Part shown: piece after piece, positions 21,977 through 31,076 of the stretch
How the letters are laid out: each line of letters begins with the position of its first letter
Numbering within the stretch: position 1 is the stretch's first letter
NCBI GenBank assembly: GCA_003024175.1
Contig: MDYQ01000421.1
Coordinates: forward strand, 1-64,000
Direction: 5' to 3'
From: Planoprotostelium fungivorum
Taxonomy: Eukaryota > Evosea > Variosea > Cavosteliida > Cavosteliaceae
DNA length: 64,000 nt
Notes under the pieces: generated by a model
The model's database searches: none
Told to the model about the DNA's origin: nothing
The model's input: only the letters and a program-made list of their open reading frames with translations
Made by a program: the position numbers and the translations under genes

Positions 21977-23436
21977 TCACATCTTTCTATTGAGAGGACA
22001 TATTCTGCCATTTGAGTTTCGTTTTATGTACAATTTCTCTCTCGTTGTCATCGTCATCACACCAAGCCGGCGCCCAACTTGCCTCCCCTGACCAATAGTG
22101 GTGATTTCGTAGACAGTCTCTTGCTGTGGCGGCTGCGAAGGTTCTTCGTCCAATGATAGAAGGCATGAGGGATCATGATGGGAGACAAGAGCGCGTTCGG
22201 TACGATGGCCCACCACTTTTCTGCGTAGTGCTGCCGAACCTGATGATGGCGTCAGATGATTCGATGATGCGATCATCATCACCTCTCTCGTGATCGAACA
22301 GTAGATGACACAATCTAAGACACCTGAGAAGATGAGACGTCTGTCTAAAGCGTCACATGAGATGATCTCACCGATGATGAGAGAGAAAGAGTTGACGACA
22401 ATGGACACATTGGAGTGATCTGAACAGCCGGTCAGACCTTGTATGTCCATGACGAAGCGAGGTCCTCTGGTGATGATGGAGCTGATGAGAAAGAGGAAAG
22501 CGTGAAGGTGAGGGATCTGGTGGATTTAGCTGATGTGGACGCATTAGATGAACGCCCACTTTGACATCAGGTATGTGATAAGCAGAGTGTCTCTTTTTCA
22601 TCAAATTGGTGAGTTTATACGTGTAGAAGGTGCTGATGATGAGAAGTAATACTGGGTCAATGAGTTGACGATCATCACGTCGATCAGGAAAAAGACATTA
22701 CCGGATGAGAAGAAGATGAAGCTGATGATTCCGATTTCTAATTTGACCGCTGCGCTGTCTGGACTGAATTCACAGAGACCCTGAGAGAAAATTCATCGGA
22801 GGATGATGCATGTACGTGTTCTCACGTCATCGTTGGAGAAGGAGACACTGCTCGTCCTCGCAGCGACGACCACGATGATGATCAGAGAGAGTATTGTCGT
22901 CGTGGTGAAAGTGATCCAAAACAAACGACTCAACACTGCGCCTCTCAGATTGGCGTCCGATAGATCCTTCTTTGATAAACTGTGGAAAATGAATGGCGAT
23001 TCGAAATATCTGGCGCGATGGATGATGATATGTACCTCTTCACGGCATAATGGAGAGAGTATAGAGCTGCAAATGATGCCCATAGAGAGCACAAGAGACT
23101 GGCCTTCCAAAAGAAATCGATCGATAGTATGAATCCAGTACAGACGTTGATAGAATGTAACTGCCCACTGGCTAAGATGGTGACTTCCCATGAGATAACC
23201 GATAAAGACCATCCGATGTGTGCCACGGCTAATATCCCCACAATCTGCAGATCGATCAACGAACATCCGGATCGACATCGTCTCACGATCGATATTCCTT
23301 TCCCCTTCCCAAATCTTAGACAGTGAAGAATCATGAAACATGCCCCCAGAAAAGACAAGATGGAGATCACGAGAGAGCTGATGTGAACGGCGTTGGCCTG
23401 CTCGGTCGAAACTCTACAATGGGAGTCATTAGACAT
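21977..23436 (-). CDS. seven-transmembrane receptor, cAMP-receptor-like
   Basis: Probable G-protein-coupled receptor of the Dictyostelium cAMP-receptor/cAR-like kind. ATG 23434-23436 opens MSNDSHCRVSTEQANAV. Helices are visible in order: ISSLVISILSFLGACFMIL; GILAVAHIGWSLSVISW; a third around STGFILSIDFFWKASLLCS-like sequence and LWASFAALYSLHYAV; LFWITFTTTTILSLIIIVV; SFIFFSSVLLLIISTFYTY; and VNSFSLIIGGVLDCVIYC. A basic loop (KLTNLMKKRHSAYH) lies before the last helix. The cytoplasmic tail is rich in Ser, Arg and Gln (EEPSQPPQQETVYEITT). Exon joins in the first intracellular loop are uncertain. It is convergent with the ABC gene, 67 bp apart. Ligand unknown. Confidence 0.72.
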
Positions 23437-23588
23437 GCTGTTGGCTGCGTTTTCTCCTCGTGTTGAGAATCCCAAAGCATTTATCTTTTTCCCGAACTCC
23501 GAGGAGCACAAACTTTCGGTCCGACGAATCTTCTGGGCCACAACAGGAACACGTCCATCATCTCATCTTCTAAACGTAACCCATTCGT

Positions 23589-26500
23589 CTATTCGTCTGT
23601 CTTTCGTAACTCCTGCGTGTCTTCTGATTTCTTCTCTTCCACCTTCTCTTCCATCTTGTCCTCTGAAGATGATGATGGTGTCTCTTGCACCGACTCTTTC
23701 TGCGTAGTCTCCTCTTTAGGACCCTCTATCCTCTTTCGAACGACACGAACACCACCCTCTCTCAACTGTTCCATGATCTCCCCGGCCGACTCATCCACCT
23801 AATCCAGTGTCATCCATCCATCCCATCACCTTCCATCATCACCTCTTCGTCTTCGATACGGTTGGCCTCTTCTCTCTGTCTCCTCCTCTCTTCTCTCTTC
23901 CTCTTGTTCTCCTCCGCCGCTCTCTTCTTCCTCACTTCTTTTCCCGCCCTCTGTGACAGGGTCAGCTCAATCTGCCTCGTTGTAGATGGATAAATACCTC
24001 GAAATTGTTGAGGAATTTGACCCAGATACCGAAAAAGTCCTCGGGCAGCATGGTCGAATCTTCACCGAAAGCTCTCAGAATTTTCTGGAAATTTTCTTTT
24101 CCCTTCTCGAAGCGTTGTAGAGCGTCGTCGGCGTCCTGCCTGGCCACTTCGTAAAAGTTCTGCAATGACGTTTTAATCTCCATCTACAACGAGTTACACT
24201 CACTTCAAAGCTGTCTAAGAAGAGGTCACCCTCCATGGGAGGTGCATTCTGAATGGCTTTGATCTCTGATTGGATGAGATCTAAATTGGATTGGACGTTC
24301 TTCACGTCTGACATCAAGGTGGGGAAGGAAACTATGGGGGTGAGAATAAAATAGAATAAAATGATAAGGAGTGGAATGAGACGTGAAGAAGGGATGATGT
24401 GAGGTGGAGGACGAACGGGTGAAAAGAATAAAATGAAATGAAACATACGTCTGGCGGCAGAATAAACGGATGGAATCTCTTCTGCAAATCTCTGAAGGTG
24501 AGAAAACTTTTGATCCACTAAATCCCACAAGTAGATCATAAAGTTCAACTGTGGATTCTTTGCAGACCTCATGTCCCACAGCTACACCAGCGTCAGCCTC
24601 TATACCCATCCTCAAGCATGTGTGTGTGTCGAGTGAAAGATAGAGGAGACTCACTTCACCGAGAATGTCAATCTTGAAACCGGAAGCAGCACCACGGAAG
24701 GTTCCACTGTTGACGAAATTTCCCATTCGGAGGATCAACTGTTTCACGTCACACTTTCACTCATCATGACACGATGACTCATCTCTCATCACGTCATGAA
24801 GATATTTCTCACCTGGATGATACCGGAAGACAGGGGTGAGTTCCTCAATTCATCTCCAGCATCGCACAAGAGTTGGATCTGATGCTTCATCTCTAAGATC
24901 TTCACGGCAAGTGTCTCTCTGATGTTCATGCATCTCAGTCTCTCCTTCACTCTCGGAATATCTCGGATCGTCTCGAACATTTGGTCCACCGAGGACAGCT
25001 TCGGCCTCGGGCCCGAGGCCTCGGCGTAACGGTTCTCGAACGCCGCGATGTTGTCGAACTGCCGCGTTTTGAATTTCAAATCTCCCGCCAAAAAATCTCA
25101 CGTCCTCGCTCGTCGGTGCGTAATTGGCCAGCTGTGACGCCGTGTTTCCGTCCAACACGTCACCATCAACTCTTAAAATAGCCTCCCTCACTTGTTCCTT
25201 GGTCAAGTGTAGACGAGATAGAACGATGCCAACGTTCTGTGCCTTCTTCGAATCTACAACGGTGACTACGGCGTTCTCCGAGACCTTCTTCTCTTCTTCT
25301 TGTGGTTGTTCGGTGGAGAAGAGGCTCTCCATCTCATCAAAGTCGATGTTCTTCTCGATCTCTTCGTCGTTCTTTGATTCTAATTCTTCCCAGATGGTTC
25401 CTGATCATGTGTGATCATGTGATGATGATCATGTGATCATGTGTGATCATGTGTGATCATGTGTGATCATGTGTGATCATGTGTGATCATGTGTGATCAT
25501 GTGATGGGCGGGTTGTAGATCATGATCTCACCTTCTAATTTGGAGCTGGGGATCTTGGTCCAATTGATCATTCTCATCTTCCTCGTCGGTTTCGCTCCTA
25601 CCCCAGTCAGCCATCTACAACCTGCCATCGAATCTCACCCGTGAGAGATCTCGATGACATCTTCTGCATTCCCGGAGGTGGTGGAGGCATCGGTGGTGCC
25701 GGTGGTGGTGCCATACCATCCTCTGCACGCGTGTCACAACGACATCTCGCATGATGTCTTCCTCACCGTAGAGTGAAGAGGAGTAATTCTCCATGGACAA
25801 CGATTCTCCATCGATCGGATCGTGATGGGAAGAGTGTCCGTCGCCTCTTCCTGCTCCATCGCCTCCAGTACCGGTACCGGTACCAGTCCCATCACCGTCG
25901 ACGCCTTCGCCTTCACCGTTTCCGGTGCCTGTCACATGTCAATTTGACACCTCCGACGTACGCACCGCCTCCGGTTCCCGAGCCGCCGCCGCCTCTTCCC
26001 TTCAATTTGAGCTCGTTCAACTTTTTTCTTCAGATCGTGCGGATGTCATTTTTTCTCTCTCACCTCTTTGACCAAGAGCTGGTTCTGATCTTTGTATTTC
26101 TTCAGCTCTTCGACTTGTTTGTTCAATTCGACCATCTTTGCACTGCCTTCTTGGGCGTTAAGGAGGGCGTTCAATGTGATCTTCGTGTCTGGTGGTGTCA
26201 GTCGATCTACAACGCTCCGAATCGATTTTAATTACCCGCGTCGAAGCCGATGTTCTCTTTTTGTAGACACACTCCTCGTGTGAATTTCTCCATGATGATG
26301 AAACTCTTCAACCTGCGAGTTTTCCATCAGTTTTCATTCACATCTATGTCAACTCACGCCAGGGCGCTGTCGGTGTCTCTCTTCATGGACAATCGAAGTA
26401 AGTTCCTCATGATGGCCAACATGTTCTGCATCTCAGGAGCTCCCTTCAGCATCCTCTGCAGTCCCTTCACAATCTTCACTGGATCACTGTTTCTCGTCAA

Positions 26501-28002
26501 TGTCCATACGATGTGGTTTGAGATTTGTGATGAGAGATCGAAAATGAAAGATGGCGAGTTGTAGATGGACGCACTCGATATCGATGTCCATGTTTGCGTA
26601 GGCGTCCTTGACTTCAGATTGATCTGATTCGTTTTCTTCTAAAAAGATCTGGACTTGTGTCTCCAAATTCGAAGCCTTGTCAATGTTGTCCAATCTCTGT
26701 GGGAGAATGAGCGTGGTGGGAAAATTTTCCTCGAAATGTTCAAAAGTTGGAGAAAATTCACCTTGAAGACTTCTTCTAAACCTAGAGCTTGGAATTCTCC
26801 TCTCAGTGCAATTCTGTCTTCTAATTCTTTTGTCGTGTTGATCATCGTGTTGATCAGCACCATCGTGTCCATCTTTCCATTCATCAGCATCCACACTCAC
26901 CATCTACAACGAAACTGAAATGCGAAACTCACCAATATAGCCATCTCGACTTCTTCTCCCTTCAATGGCGCCACAAGAGTTTGAAATCTCGCTTCTTCTC
27001 TCTTCACCTTCTGCACGTGGCTGAAGGAGGTCAAGACTTGACTGTCTCACGTCAGTTTCCTCTCCATGTTCCTGCCCTCACTTGTGTCCCGCCTCTGATG
27101 ACGAGCACACCATGGACATGATCTCTAAGACGCGTAGCCGAATGTTCTTCGATTGTGTGTCAATGTTGAGAGCGACGGTGGGTAAGAGTTGAGATCGGAT
27201 GACCGCGTGTAAACCGGTCTGCATGCGTGAGAAGATGATCGCGATGGAGGGGGATCACCTCTGAAGTCATGATGAAACCCAGACAACGTAAAGAAGCTGC
27301 GATCATCTCTTGATCTTGAACTGATTTTCTGATCGATGGATGAGTGATATGATGTTTTCGAGTGATACTCACTCTTGTTGGACCTCCAGATCGTGCATCA
27401 AAGCTACGAGATATTCTAATCCTCTCAATTCGATGAACTCTTTGAGCCATGCGGCGGGCTGTCCCTTCATTGCATTACGGATGTTGTTCAAGACTTTGAC
27501 GTTGGGCGATAATTTGAGAGCTTCGACGAAGAATTGTGGAGTGTTTTGGATCTTCTTCTGTGTGCCTCCTCCCTGCTCGAGATTGAGAATGACAATCGAG
27601 ATGGAAGATGCACACCTCTGAACCTGATTTGCCCAGGCCAGACTTGTATTTTTTGATCATATCCCATTTTCTCTTGTTGTCCCAGTGCAACATGGGAGCT
27701 TGCATATCTGCGGGAACTTCGGTTTCCCTCTATATCAAGCAATCAGTCAATCGATTCACTCTCGTCAGACGATTGACGCTTCTGAAGGACTGACTCACCA
27801 ACACTTGTTTGAATAATGCATCCAATCTCTGTTGATCGGGCATCGACTCGGATGTCTTTCTCATCGTCGAGGCTTCAGGGGCTGGCGCAGGCTCAGACCC
27901 TTTCGATTTGTCCCTCTTCAGAGTGGCGGACTTCTTGTCATCCTCTTTCTTCTTATCTTCTTTCTTCTCCTCCTTGTCCTTCTTCGAACCAAAGAGAGGC
28001 AT
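23589..28002 (-). CDS. diaphanous-related formin (GBD/FH3-FH1-FH2)
   Basis: Nucleates and elongates unbranched actin filaments, normally under Rho control. The start MPLFGSKKDKEEKKED (28002) gives a Lys/Asp-rich head. The GBD begins DQQRLDALFKQVLV, then DNKRKWDMIKKYKSG. FH3 armadillo helices include LEYLVALMHDLEVQQ-like sequence and MINTTKELEDRIALR. A coiled coil and a Gly/Thr-rich stretch precede a very short FH1 (MAPPPAPPMPPPPPGMQK). FH2 starts KPTRKMRMINWTKIP and holds ILRMGNFVNSGTFRGAASGF, the lasso/core signature. It continues ENFYEVARQDADDALQRFEK and LPEDFFGIWVKFLNNFE. A basic C-terminal helix (KKRAAEENKRKREERRRQRE) and an acidic tail complete it. Several introns carry the GTTGTAG motif family. 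Confidence 0.92.
23951..23997 (-). repeat. formin intron carrying CCATCTACAACG
   Basis: 47-nt intron between FLNNFE and RAGKEVRKK (GTATTT to GTCACAG, minus strand). The motif lies about 10 nt from the 5' splice site. Confidence 0.65.
24160..24203 (-). repeat. formin intron carrying CTCGTTGTAGATGG
   Basis: 44-nt intron between FLDSFE and NFYEVARQ. Choosing the ATTGCAG acceptor restores FH2 spacing (compare DKFVEKMTSFVKDA in mDia-type formins). An internal TTGTAG would give a 20-nt intron. Confidence 0.65.
25398..25505 (+). repeat. tandem 10-bp repeat TGTGATCATG in a formin intron
   Basis: About seven near-perfect head-to-tail copies of TGTGATCATG plus variants. Like the repeat at 2668-2806 it is built on the TGATCA palindrome and lies wholly inside an intron. 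The same intron starts with the ATCTACAACCCGCC element at about 25511-25524. Confidence 0.85.
25598..25638 (-). repeat. 41-nt formin intron, near twin of the SAP-gene intron at 53751
   Basis: Minus-strand intron GTGAGATTCG to GGGGTAG between the FH1 and FH2 exons, with GGTTGTAGATGGCTGA in the middle. Compare 53751-53789 (GGTTGTAGACGGCTGA) and 55075-55112 (GTTGTAGATGGCTGA). Confidence 0.75.
26189..26235 (-). repeat. formin intron carrying GCGTTGTAGATCG
   Basis: 47-nt minus-strand intron (GTAATT to CCACCAG). Another member of the intron motif family. Confidence 0.6.
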
Positions 28003-28583
28003 GATGAAGTGTTTTAGTCGTAATCAGGTTTCTGTCGCCCGTTCCTTCACAATTGCGAAATCCCAAGCAGAACTCGCGGTTTCATCTACAATGATTTGTC
28101 CCTTCTTCATTTCACACGATGATGCTGACCGTGAACACATCGACACGACATGATCAGAGGCCACCATTAATCATGTGTGATGAATACACCGTCATCATCC
28201 GGAGGAGTTGAATATTCAATCACTCCAACAGAGAGGGAGTTGTATGGTGAGACATCCCTCGCTCATGTAAATTGAGGATCTCTTCCCCTGTGCCTCATTT
28301 AACGCCACCTTCCACGGTGATGGATCATCTCACATCGAAGGACGTCAGACGCTGAGATGTCTATCACCTCTACGCTGGTGGAACGACTGAAACCACTTCG
28401 AAGTGAAGAGCTGGACGTGCGTGAAGAAGGGACGAGAGTCGGTTGAAAGTAATAGGCATTTTATTTCATCACAATCAGGCTCCAACAGAGAGGGGAAATT
28501 GCAAGACGAGACATGTCTCATCCGCATACATTCTCACTCTCTTCATCTGCATCTGATTCAACATCATCCTCCACGATGATCCA
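28003..28583. other. 580-bp spacer with degenerate copy of the neighbouring gene's 3' end
   Basis: Lies between the 5' end of the formin gene and the stop of the RRM-like gene, both minus strand. On that strand, about 28310-28385 repeats the end of the neighbour: GTGACGTCCATCGATGTGAG there is matched by TGACGTCCTTCGATGTGAG here. The sequence just before matches the exon around FMSVE (CAGTCGTT...AGCGTAGAGGTGAT...GACATC). A minus-strand AATAAA at about 28458-28463 may be the poly(A) signal of the RRM-like gene or its copy. No intact frame. Confidence 0.5.
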
Positions 28584-30372
28584 TCATCTCACATCGATGG
28601 ACGTCACGGCCTCCACCTCTAATCTGCACATGCTTCTCTCGTGACACCATGTCACATCTTCATCACAGACTTGAGCCAACAGGTGAACTCTCATCACTTT
28701 GTCTTCCAGCTCGAGGGAGAACGTCCAATGGGCGTCGTCTGCATCATGTCGCGGGGACAGATGGAAGATGATGGTGATGCGATGGTCGATGTGATGATGG
28801 ATGTCGATCTCGGGTCTCTCCATGCTCGTCAGATGTAAGTGTAGATCTCTGCAGGATATGGGAATGCATTCTGTCTTCTGATGATCAAGATGTCAGGTGG
28901 TGGAACATGAAGATGATGTCGATCACCTCTACGCTCATGAAACGACTGATGCCTGTCAGGGTAACGGATTCGATGTGCATGAAGAGATGACATTCTCTCT
29001 GGTTCTTTCTCGAACGTCTGGACATCATGTCCATCACCATCTGCACCTCCTCGTCGGTCATCTTTGCGAGAGTGTCCGTCTCTGTCATCTGACGTGGTGT
29101 CTCCGTGGCTTCTGATGGTGAGCCTGTCTTAACGTCAACGATACATTGAATGAGATGTAAACTCACACAACTGTGACAACCAATCGTGCGTGGATTCTTC
29201 TGGAACATTTTCCCCGAAAATTCTCCTCATCTCTACATGTCTCAGTTGAGGTAGTGATAAGAGGAATTGTCCGGGGTTGGCAGGTTGTAGTTGGACTCGT
29301 TCGATGCCATTGGATGGTGATGTTACCGTGGAATGTCCTTGGGGGCTCTTCACTCGGTCCTCTAGCTCCTTCAACTCTTGGATTAATCTTCTCTTCTCTT
29401 CCTGCAACCTCTGTATGTCTCTTCTCTGTGACTCCTCAGCCTCCCTCTTCTCTTCTTCTATCTCCTCTCTCTTCTCTTCTTCTATCTCCTCTCTCTCCTC
29501 TTCCCCTGTCTCCTCTCTCTCCTCTTCCCCTGTCTCCTCTCTCTCCTCTTCCCCTGTCTCCTCTCTCTTCTCTTCTTCCTCTGTCTCCTCTCTCTTCTCT
29601 TCTTCCTCTGTCTCCTGTGTCTTCTCTTCTTCTATCTCCTCCTCCTTTTCTTCCCCTGTCTCCTCCTTCTCTTCCTCGATCTCCTCAGCTCTCTTCTCTT
29701 CTTCTGTCTCCTCCTTCTCTTCTTTGTTGTCTTCCCTCTCCTCTGCCTCTTCCATGTTGGCTCTCTTCTCTCCCAATGACATCAGAGTGGGATAATCATC
29801 GGATTCCGCAGAATCGATTGGGCTGTCGGTGGTGATGGGTAAGATCTTCCATGCCTTCGTTTCGATGTGGGTGGAGGATGGGATGACCCAGGTATGAGAA
29901 GCGGCGGTCTTTTCTTCACCGGTCTTGAGCGATCTCGATGGTGTGACCCCTCCTCTCTGTTCTCGTTTCAATCGACATGATGATGATGTCGTCTCACCTG
30001 GGTCCTGGCTTGTTTCCGTTTCTTCTTGTCTCTCAATCTCATCTCTTGTTCGAAGTCGATGAAGTTATTTGAGTTCTTTGTGACTTTGAACACATAGAAA
30101 GACAGAGCGTATCCAGCCGTTCGAACCTCAGAGATCTCGAGGAGACGGGACACAGTCGTTGCATCTTCGAAGACGATCGCGGCACATTGGGCTTTGTATC
30201 GCACGACGATCTCTGGAATGACTTCGAAGTGTTCCTACAGAAGGTGAGTGGAAGCGATGTCCACGTGTGTTACCTTTAAGAGGTCTCGAATCTGCTTGCC
30301 ATCGAATGACTTTGTAAAACACATCATGAGGCAGTGAGGTAGTGCGTCGCCAATGTTGTAAGATTTTTTCAT
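28584..30372 (-). CDS. RRM-like protein with Glu-rich coiled coil
   Basis: Starts MKKSYNIGDALPHCLMMCFT at 30372. The first 85 residues look like an RRM: IRDLLKEHFEV (helix 1), VVRYKAQCAAIVFED (central strands), ATTVSRLLE (helix 2). This suggests RNA binding, without canonical RNP aromatics. Next is a linker (HTWVIPSSTHIETK) and more than 100 residues of E/K/R repeats (EEEREETGEEEREETGEE) that should form a long charged helix. Then come ELKELEDRVKSPQGHS and MTDEEVQMVMDMMSRRS. The C-terminal block IDIHHHIDHRITIIFHLSP, WTFSLELEDKVMRVHLLAQ looks like a beta-rich domain of unknown type. TGA at 28584-28586. Confidence 0.65.
29440..29750 (-). repeat. GAG/GAA-rich coding repeat (Glu tract)
   Basis: Degenerate 12-15 bp units encoding EEEKREE and GEEEREET on the minus strand. 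The plus strand reads as Ser/Leu-rich open frames that are shadows. Confidence 0.85.
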
Positions 30373-30396
30373 CGTTCCGTCTATCGTTCGAACTGC

Positions 30397-30612
30397 ATGC
30401 TTGTTAAAACTGAAATTGAGACGGTGGATGTGATCATCTCGAATCGCACGATGACGAGATGGAAGAATCCTTCGCTGCGAGGTTCGTATAGGATAGATGG
30501 TCTCACGTGTGTCTCTGCGATTGTGTGTCTTCTGCTACTGTTGCCGTTCACGGCTCAATGGTTACGTCTACAACTGGGACAATTCGACAGAACGGGTGAT
30601 CTCGTGACATAA
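30397..30612 (+). CDS. possible small membrane protein
   Basis: Open frame of 71 codons with an ATG only 25 bp from the divergent RRM-like gene start. A hydrophobic helix CVSAIVCLLLLLPFTAQWL (about residues 38-56) follows a basic segment. The 5' half contains intron-like borders (GTGGAT...GACGAG), so the true structure may differ. Unrecognised and weakly supported. Confidence 0.3.
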   Translation: MLVKTEIETVDVIISNRTMTRWKNPSLRGSYRIDGLTCVSAIVCLLLLLPFTAQWLRLQLGQFDRTGDLVT

Positions 30613-31076
30613 AGACCTTGTTCAAAGACGACCATCGTGTTTCGCTTCAAATTGTTCCATGCTTTTGTATGGAGAGACCGATTGGCTGCACCTCATGCCA
30701 TACGTTTACTCGGACTTGGTAAGTCAGCGATCACATAGGGACCGCCACACCGTTTTCGTTTCGTCTTTTCGGTTTTATGAATAGTGGTCGCGCGAACGCA
30801 ACCACCTCTAACAAAAATTTACAGGTGGACAGATAATAAAATTATCTCCTACCAGAGAAACTCCCTCAACAGTGCCAATGAGGCAAGCTCCTCTAATATC
30901 CTCCCCCCTTCGTGATCAGGGGTAAGACCCTGCAGGTGAGTATGCTTCTTCTATTTCTTTCTTTGCAATGATGACGCTGTGTAAGATATTATTAATTATG
31001 GGATTGACAACCATAACATAGCACAACACCACAACAACTGCAAACGTATACGATGAAAGAGCATTCACACAGTTTA
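30613..31076. other. spacer with an orphan coding-like exon
   Basis: 30622-30719 on the plus strand reads SNCSMLLYGETDWLHLMPYV and ends at a GTAAGT donor. The LLYGETDW pattern resembles the strand-7/acid loop of alpha/beta-hydrolases (LFLYGxxDW). No upstream nucleophile exon or downstream His exon was found, so it may be a remnant. The rest, to the SF3B1 stop, is AT-rich and featureless. Confidence 0.3.

Noticed and set aside
23972-23997. A 26-nt formin intron ending ACGAGGCAG
   Set aside because: The acceptor GTCACAG further on gives a 47-nt intron in the same phase and a better match to the end of FH2.
24107-24126. CGTTGTAG near 24115, and similar hits at 6846, 12966, 25250, 29280, 31188 and 32728
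   Set aside because: These lie in conserved coding exons and are explained by codons such as GTT GTA GAT (Val-Val-Asp) or, on the minus strand, CTA CAA CGC; not members of the intron family.
24184-24203. A 20-nt formin intron (GTGAGTGTAACTCGTTGTAG)
   Set aside because: Using the downstream ATTGCAG gives a 44-nt intron (24160-24203) in the same phase and restores the normal FH2 spacing, so an ultra-short intron is not needed.
25398-25505. CRISPR-like regular repeats
   Set aside because: The units are 10 bp head to tail without spacers, inside an intron of a eukaryotic gene. They are a minisatellite.
29173-29835. Plus-strand Ser/Leu/Pro-rich frames opposite the Glu tract
   Set aside because: Antisense shadow of GAG/GAA codons of the RRM-like gene.
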